Part shown: positions 60,001-64,000 of the stretch, piece after piece
Numbering within the stretch: position 1 is the first letter of the stretch
Layout of the letters: the number at the start of each line of letters is the position of its first letter
Source of the DNA: an uncultured Cytophagales bacterium
Lineage (GTDB): Bacteria; Bacteroidota; Bacteroidia; Cytophagales; Cyclobacteriaceae
Assembly: GCA_913057175.1 (NCBI GenBank)
Contig: CAJXNP010000006.1
Coordinates: 186,001 to 250,000, forward strand
Length of the DNA: 64,000 bases
Direction of reading: 5' to 3'
Made by a program: the position numbers and the translations under genes
Notes under the pieces: model-generated
What the model was told of the DNA's origin: nothing
The model's database searches: none
Seen by the model: the letters and a program-made list of their open reading frames with translations, nothing else

Positions 60001-63000
60001 TTAACCTTTTTTCTTTTTCCAAAAGTAATATGAAACAAAAAATGGAATTATCAAGAGCAATAAATAATAGAGATTAGGCTTTGACTTTATAACCGGTGAT
60101 TCGTCTCCTAAAAGTATGAAAGCTGCCCAATTGGCCGGATGAGCTAACCTTGAATCTGATTTCTTTAAGAAATTGAGTTTAGATAGTCGAAGTGATTCGT
60201 CTATTGGTTTTCCAGTTGCAAGCTGTCTGTAAAATTCCAACATGATTTTTGCAGTAAACTGATCATTTACTTTCCATAAACTCATGATTGTTGAGTGACA
60301 ACCTGCATACCTAAATCCTCTTGCCATGCTAAATATCCCTTCTCCCTCATATTGTTTGCCTATTCCAGATTCGCAAGCGCTTAAAACAGCTAATTTTACA
60401 TGGTTAAAATCCAGGTTGTAGAGTTCATAGGCATGTAATAGTCCGTCTTCCAACGTGTCAGAATTTGATTTGAATTCAATTCTTGAATTAATTTCTTCTG
60501 ATGGATCACCCACTCCATGAACTGCCAAATGGATGATATCAAAAGAGGAGGCAAGTCTTTTAAATATACTTTCAGTAGCATTTTCCCCATAATAAAATTT
60601 ACTATTATTTTCGCTGAAAATTTGGCTTATCGATTTAATTTCAATGGCTGAAGCAGGAAGCTCATCATTGTTACTTCTATTAAAGTTACTGTTAGTTGAG
60701 TTTTCCGAGGAATAACTAAAAGCTAACATCGAGGGATTTGTTTTAGGAATATTTTTATCTCTAAAGAAAAGATTACAACTGTAAATATATCGGAAGTCAA
60801 AATCTTTGATAAGATAAGGAGCATCATGAAATGTATAAATGCCAGTTTGGGTTACAAAAGCTTCAAATGGAACTTTTTCCAGAGGGCCATTTGCTGAAAT
60901 GATTAAACTTTTTGTATCGTTAAATAAAAAGGGAGTCAGAAGGCTTCTATATAGAAAATTAGCGGGTATAATAAATTCTTGAATAACATCAGAATCACTT
61001 ACATTGAAGGGAATATTACCGTTCAATGATAAGGAATATCTTTCCAGGTTTTTGATCAATGAATCTGTTTTTGGTATAGTATGAAATTCCGATTTTTCTT
61101 TGTTAATAGAAAGGATATAAATTGACGAGTCTCCCCAAAAGTATTCTATAACTTGCTCATCATTATTTAAGGCTTTTTTAATATCACTCAGAGACAAAAA
61201 ATCATAACCGTAACTCTTCGAATTAAAATAGTTGGGATAATTTTTTTCCTGATATTTGATAAGTTTTTGATATTCTCTTTCAAGTGAAAAAATTTTGTTC
61301 TGAGTATTTTGATCTGTTTCCCCTAAGTTTTTAATTTCTTGTTTGAGGATAGCAATCATGGCGAGGATATTTTGTTCCTGCGAAATCAGGGAATCAGGCA
61401 TCCCAATATTTTTACTTTCCTTTAATTTCAAAAGATTTGTTGTCAACTGAGCGTACCTGTTTTTTTCTATTAAGGAAAAAGCTTCAAATATTAATGAGTC
61501 GTTTTTCTCTAATTGAACTAGTTCGTTAATGGCTTGTAAGGCAAATTCACAGTTATATTTGAAGTGCTCTGCCATTTGCAATTTAACTTCTTCAGTAAAA
61601 TACCCTTTTCTGATGACTTCAGCTATTTCATTAACTAACTTTTGAGTTTCCAGGTTTGCTTTGAGATACTTTTTATTATTTGAAGTAATATAGAGTTGGA
61701 AGTAAGCCTTCTCCTTTTGGGAAAGTATGTCAACTATTTCAATTGGATTTAAGAGATTTCCAATTTTCGGATTGGAAAATATATTTTTAGGTTCGAATTT
61801 CGGAATATTTTTCGACAACGCGGATTGATAAAAACCAAGACTTTCAATCGGACTTTGATTACGAAGATGCTGGTTTCCTATTTTTAATAGGATAATAGAA
61901 ATTTCATTTTTTCTATTAGAATATTTTCCATTTAGAATGGCCAAACTTTTTTTGTAATAGGCAATTGCAGAATCTGAATTTTGCATAGCGTCGTAAATAT
62001 CTCCTAAAGTTTCATAACTATAAGCCAAGTGAAGAGAATCAAACACTGGATTGGAATTAATACTAATCGATAATTTTGCAAAGTGAAATGCTGAATCACT
62101 TTGTTTTAGATTGATATATGCATTGGCTAGGCTGTTGGTAATGGACAATACTAAAACGTCTTTATTTCCATATTGAGTTGTAGCTAGGTTCAATGATTTG
62201 TTAAGGATGTTTTTTGCTTTTATGTGTTCTTTTGTGGTTCTAAGGTAATTGGCAATCGATAAATAAATACTTATTCTGAGCCAAGGATTAAAATCAGGAT
62301 TGGCTTCAAAAATCCTGGCGGCTTCTCTGAAATAATTTATTGACCTGGGGATATCATTTAAAGTAAAAAGAGTTTGTCCTAAATAGTAATAGCTGTATCC
62401 AAGATATACATTTGTTTTATTAGGATTACGTTCACGTATTTCCAGTGCCTTTTCATAATAAATCATTGCATTGATATAATCCGATTTTCTTTCCTGCAAA
62501 AAACTACCCATCGCATGGTAACTTTGAGCCAGATCGTTATGATCTTTTGGTAAGCTGGTTTCCCGGACTTTTATGGATTTATTAAAAGCCCATTCCGAAC
62601 TATCAGTGTTGTTTGTGAATTTGTAATAGTATCCAAGGTTGTAATACAATCGACCTAATTCAGGATGATTGGCTGGTAAATTATTCTGAATGATCTTTTC
62701 CGAATTGTTAAAATATTGCCTGGCTTGATCAAATTCTCTCAGGTATCTGTGGCAATACCCCAATAAATTCAAGCAATAAGCGTAACTATCCCATTCTTTA
62801 TTTTCATAAAATCTATCAGCAGCCTTTTTGTATACATCAATAGCGCTTTCCATTTCCCCTTTACTCACCATTTCATCCCCCTTTAAAATCATCGGATGCT
62901 CCCGGTAAGACTCATCGAAAGCTTCATTTTGTAAGAAGGAAAACAAGGGAAGAAAAAGAAATATGAAAAATATCTTTTGTGCAAAAAGAGGGTAGTTCAT
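60001..63000 (-). CDS. TPR-CHAT domain protein (caspase-like protease), membrane-anchored
   Basis: A 999-residue protein. It starts with a signal peptide or anchor ('IFFIFLFLPLFSFLQ'), continues with TPR repeats (about 40-420, 'YYNLGYYYKFTNNTDSSEWA', 'AYSYETLGDIYDAMQNSD') and a coiled linker. A CHAT domain (about 640-970) carries His828 in 'HLAVHGVGD' and Cys876 in 'LSACESGIG' as the likely catalytic dyad, plus 'GFRYAGCHSTIMSLWKVND'. A C-terminal membrane helix (about 975-995) is followed by Lys. CHAT proteases belong to the caspase/separase clan and include defence proteases activated by partners. The gluzincin-like gene follows after 3 bp. Confidence 0.9.
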   Translation of the reverse strand: MNYPLFAQKIFFIFLFLPLFSFLQNEAFDESYREHPMILKGDEMVSKGEMESAIDVYKKAADRFYENKEWDSYAYCLNLLGYCHRYLREFDQARQYFNNSEKIIQNNLPANHPELGRLYYNLGYYYKFTNNTDSSEWAFNKSIKVRETSLPKDHNDLAQSYHAMGSFLQERKSDYINAMIYYEKALEIRERNPNKTNVYLGYSYYYLGQTLFTLNDIPRSINYFREAARIFEANPDFNPWLRISIYLSIANYLRTTKEHIKAKNILNKSLNLATTQYGNKDVLVLSITNSLANAYINLKQSDSAFHFAKLSISINSNPVFDSLHLAYSYETLGDIYDAMQNSDSAIAYYKKSLAILNGKYSNRKNEISIILLKIGNQHLRNQSPIESLGFYQSALSKNIPKFEPKNIFSNPKIGNLLNPIEIVDILSQKEKAYFQLYITSNNKKYLKANLETQKLVNEIAEVIRKGYFTEEVKLQMAEHFKYNCEFALQAINELVQLEKNDSLIFEAFSLIEKNRYAQLTTNLLKLKESKNIGMPDSLISQEQNILAMIAILKQEIKNLGETDQNTQNKIFSLEREYQKLIKYQEKNYPNYFNSKSYGYDFLSLSDIKKALNNDEQVIEYFWGDSSIYILSINKEKSEFHTIPKTDSLIKNLERYSLSLNGNIPFNVSDSDVIQEFIIPANFLYRSLLTPFLFNDTKSLIISANGPLEKVPFEAFVTQTGIYTFHDAPYLIKDFDFRYIYSCNLFFRDKNIPKTNPSMLAFSYSSENSTNSNFNRSNNDELPASAIEIKSISQIFSENNSKFYYGENATESIFKRLASSFDIIHLAVHGVGDPSEEINSRIEFKSNSDTLEDGLLHAYELYNLDFNHVKLAVLSACESGIGKQYEGEGIFSMARGFRYAGCHSTIMSLWKVNDQFTAKIMLEFYRQLATGKPIDESLRLSKLNFLKKSDSRLAHPANWAAFILLGDESPVIKSKPNLYYLLLLIIPFFVSYYFWKKKKG

Positions 63001-63351
63001 TTTGGTGTTGTGTTTCCGGGTCCGCGCTTTAAGTTAAAGAAAATACATGAAAATCCAGTTAAGTGGATTTTATCTATTGTGTCTTCAACTTGACTGATAT
63101 AACCTGATCAGACCATTTTAATATGAAGTCATAAAAGAATTCTCGTCTATTGAACTTGGTAAGCTACTTCCAAAAGATCCCGAAACAGGTCCGGGAATGG
63201 TCTTCTCTATCTATTTTGAGCCACTTTCACTTGTAACATGGGTTTGGCCTGGGTAATGTCAAATTTTAGAATTTTTAAGAAGAATTTACCCACTCTGAAT
63301 AGCCTACATCACTTTCAGGAACAAGTTTTTGTTAGTTTTCTCTTTCCGAAT

Positions 63352-64000
63352 TCAATTAATTTTAAACACAAACGTGCTCGATGTCATGTATTTCCCTCCC
63401 TGCGTTGTCAGGAACAGATGGCTGGGTTTTCCATTCTGCAGTAGCAGTTGTGGACGCTCGAAGCGACCGTATTTGGAGAGATGTTTGGGCTTTGGCGGTT
63501 GGGTAAAATAATGATCTGTGTTGTAATAAGCGATCTTTGGTTTGGACCAGTGAATGCCGTCAGGCGATTCAATGTACAGTCCATATTGATGATTGAAAAT
63601 GCCCATGTCGCGAAGAATCATCTTAAATTTTCCATTCTCATACCAGACATAGCCATCTTCCGCCTGGATGTTGTTACCCATTCCGGAATAATCGATGACC
63701 GGATTCCCTTCGTATTTCGAGTAAGGTCCTTCTAAATTTTCCGCTATTGCCAGGCCATATTTTCTGTTCCCTCGGATCTTTGGGTCGGTATAGTTTTCGT
63801 AGTCAGCTGTATTCCACGATTTATAATAAAGCCAGTATTGGCTGTTAGGGTGTTTCAGGAAAGTGGGATTGGAGGTACAGTGATTGTCCCAGGCTTCTTC
63901 TTCGCTCGAAACATTCAGAAGTGGTTTCTCTGCATGTTCCCACGGGCCATTAGGAGAATCCGAAATGGACAGTCCAACCCGCTTGGTGTTGGTCTTTTTA
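63352..64000 (-). CDS. glycoside hydrolase, five-bladed beta-propeller type (partial, N-terminus beyond right edge)
   Basis: The reading frame is open to the right edge and ends at 63352, giving the last ~216 residues. It contains 'SISDSPNGPWE', 'DNHCTSNPTFLKH', 'YWLYYKSWNTADYE', 'LAIAENLEGPYSKYEGNP', 'QAEDGYVWYENGKFKM' and 'ERPQLLLQNGKPSH'. This is the repeat pattern of the GH43/GH117-like five-bladed propeller enzymes, with the alternating acidic residues and the 'ERP' near the end. The substrate (algal or plant polysaccharide) is not predictable. The 351-bp gap 63001-63351 before it holds AT-rich sequence only. Confidence 0.8.
   Translation of the reverse strand, partial: KKTNTKRVGLSISDSPNGPWEHAEKPLLNVSSEEEAWDNHCTSNPTFLKHPNSQYWLYYKSWNTADYENYTDPKIRGNRKYGLAIAENLEGPYSKYEGNPVIDYSGMGNNIQAEDGYVWYENGKFKMILRDMGIFNHQYGLYIESPDGIHWSKPKIAYYNTDHYFTQPPKPKHLSKYGRFERPQLLLQNGKPSHLFLTTQGGKYMTSSTFVFKIN

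Overview
The window looks like a chromosomal segment of a Bacteroidota (class Cytophagia-like) bacterium, probably free-living or marine. Supporting signs are the AT-rich composition, the scarcity of Shine-Dalgarno sequences, several apparent TTG starts, candidate TAnnTTTG-type promoters, TonB receptors with an N-terminal carboxypeptidase-regulatory-like domain, TPR-sensor kinases, LytTR/LytS pairs and four-helix-bundle (S23-type) proteins. This placement is inferred from gene style; no rRNA or tRNA gene was seen. No CRISPR array, transposase or phage gene was found.

Layout. 1-2.5 kb: a MacB/FtsX-type ABC exporter (ATPase plus two tandem permeases, the second cut by the window edge). 2.8-8.3 kb: two unknown proteins, gyrA and a secreted TPR protein, ending in a strong terminator. 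8.3-13.1 kb: an unknown membrane protein/lipoprotein pair, then a YfbK-like von Willebrand protein with a TPR partner. 13.1-13.7 kb: a lone four-helix-bundle gene between inverted heptad repeats. 13.7-18.1 kb: a GH20 hexosaminidase, an acidic lipoprotein, a CcrA/CfiA-like class B1 metallo-beta-lactamase and a methyltransferase. 18.1-19.9 kb: an ECF sigma/anti-sigma pair bracketed by two Spy/CpxP-like proteins. 20.2-26.0 kb: a collagen-like lipoprotein and a galactose operon (galM-like, SGLT symporter, galK, galT).

26-34 kb: a histidine kinase without its phospho-acceptor His, a CxxC/AraC regulator, a SulP transporter, a small secreted protein and a TPR-histidine kinase coupled to a small unknown gene. 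33.7-39.5 kb: signal peptidase I, a small membrane protein, a TonB-dependent receptor and a second TPR kinase. 39.5-43.1 kb: a small membrane protein between palindromes, groEL/groES and an unknown protein. 43.3-48.1 kb: SPOR protein, ExbB, ExbD, TonB-like protein, folC and trmB in one tight run. 48.1-50.2 kb: a MITE-like element and a LytTR/LytS two-component system. 50.5-58.5 kb: an orphan HExxH protein, a paralogous TonB receptor with a repeat-rich surface protein, a xylose-isomerase-like TIM barrel lipoprotein and an outer-membrane-like protein. 58.8-63.0 kb: a small unknown protein, a gluzincin-like metallopeptidase and a TPR-CHAT protease. The right edge holds the C-terminus of a beta-propeller glycoside hydrolase.

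The most interesting signals are: (1) the four-helix-bundle gene framed by inverted 7-bp-periodic purine repeats, with a second gene-less heptad array between galK and galT; (2) a family of intergenic palindromes sharing a GTCTCAC/GTCCTCAC-type apex but with different, self-complementary stems; (3) the gluzincin-CHAT protease pair; (4) the complete B1 metallo-beta-lactamase active site; (5) a 172-bp MITE-like element with 13-bp terminal inverted repeats.
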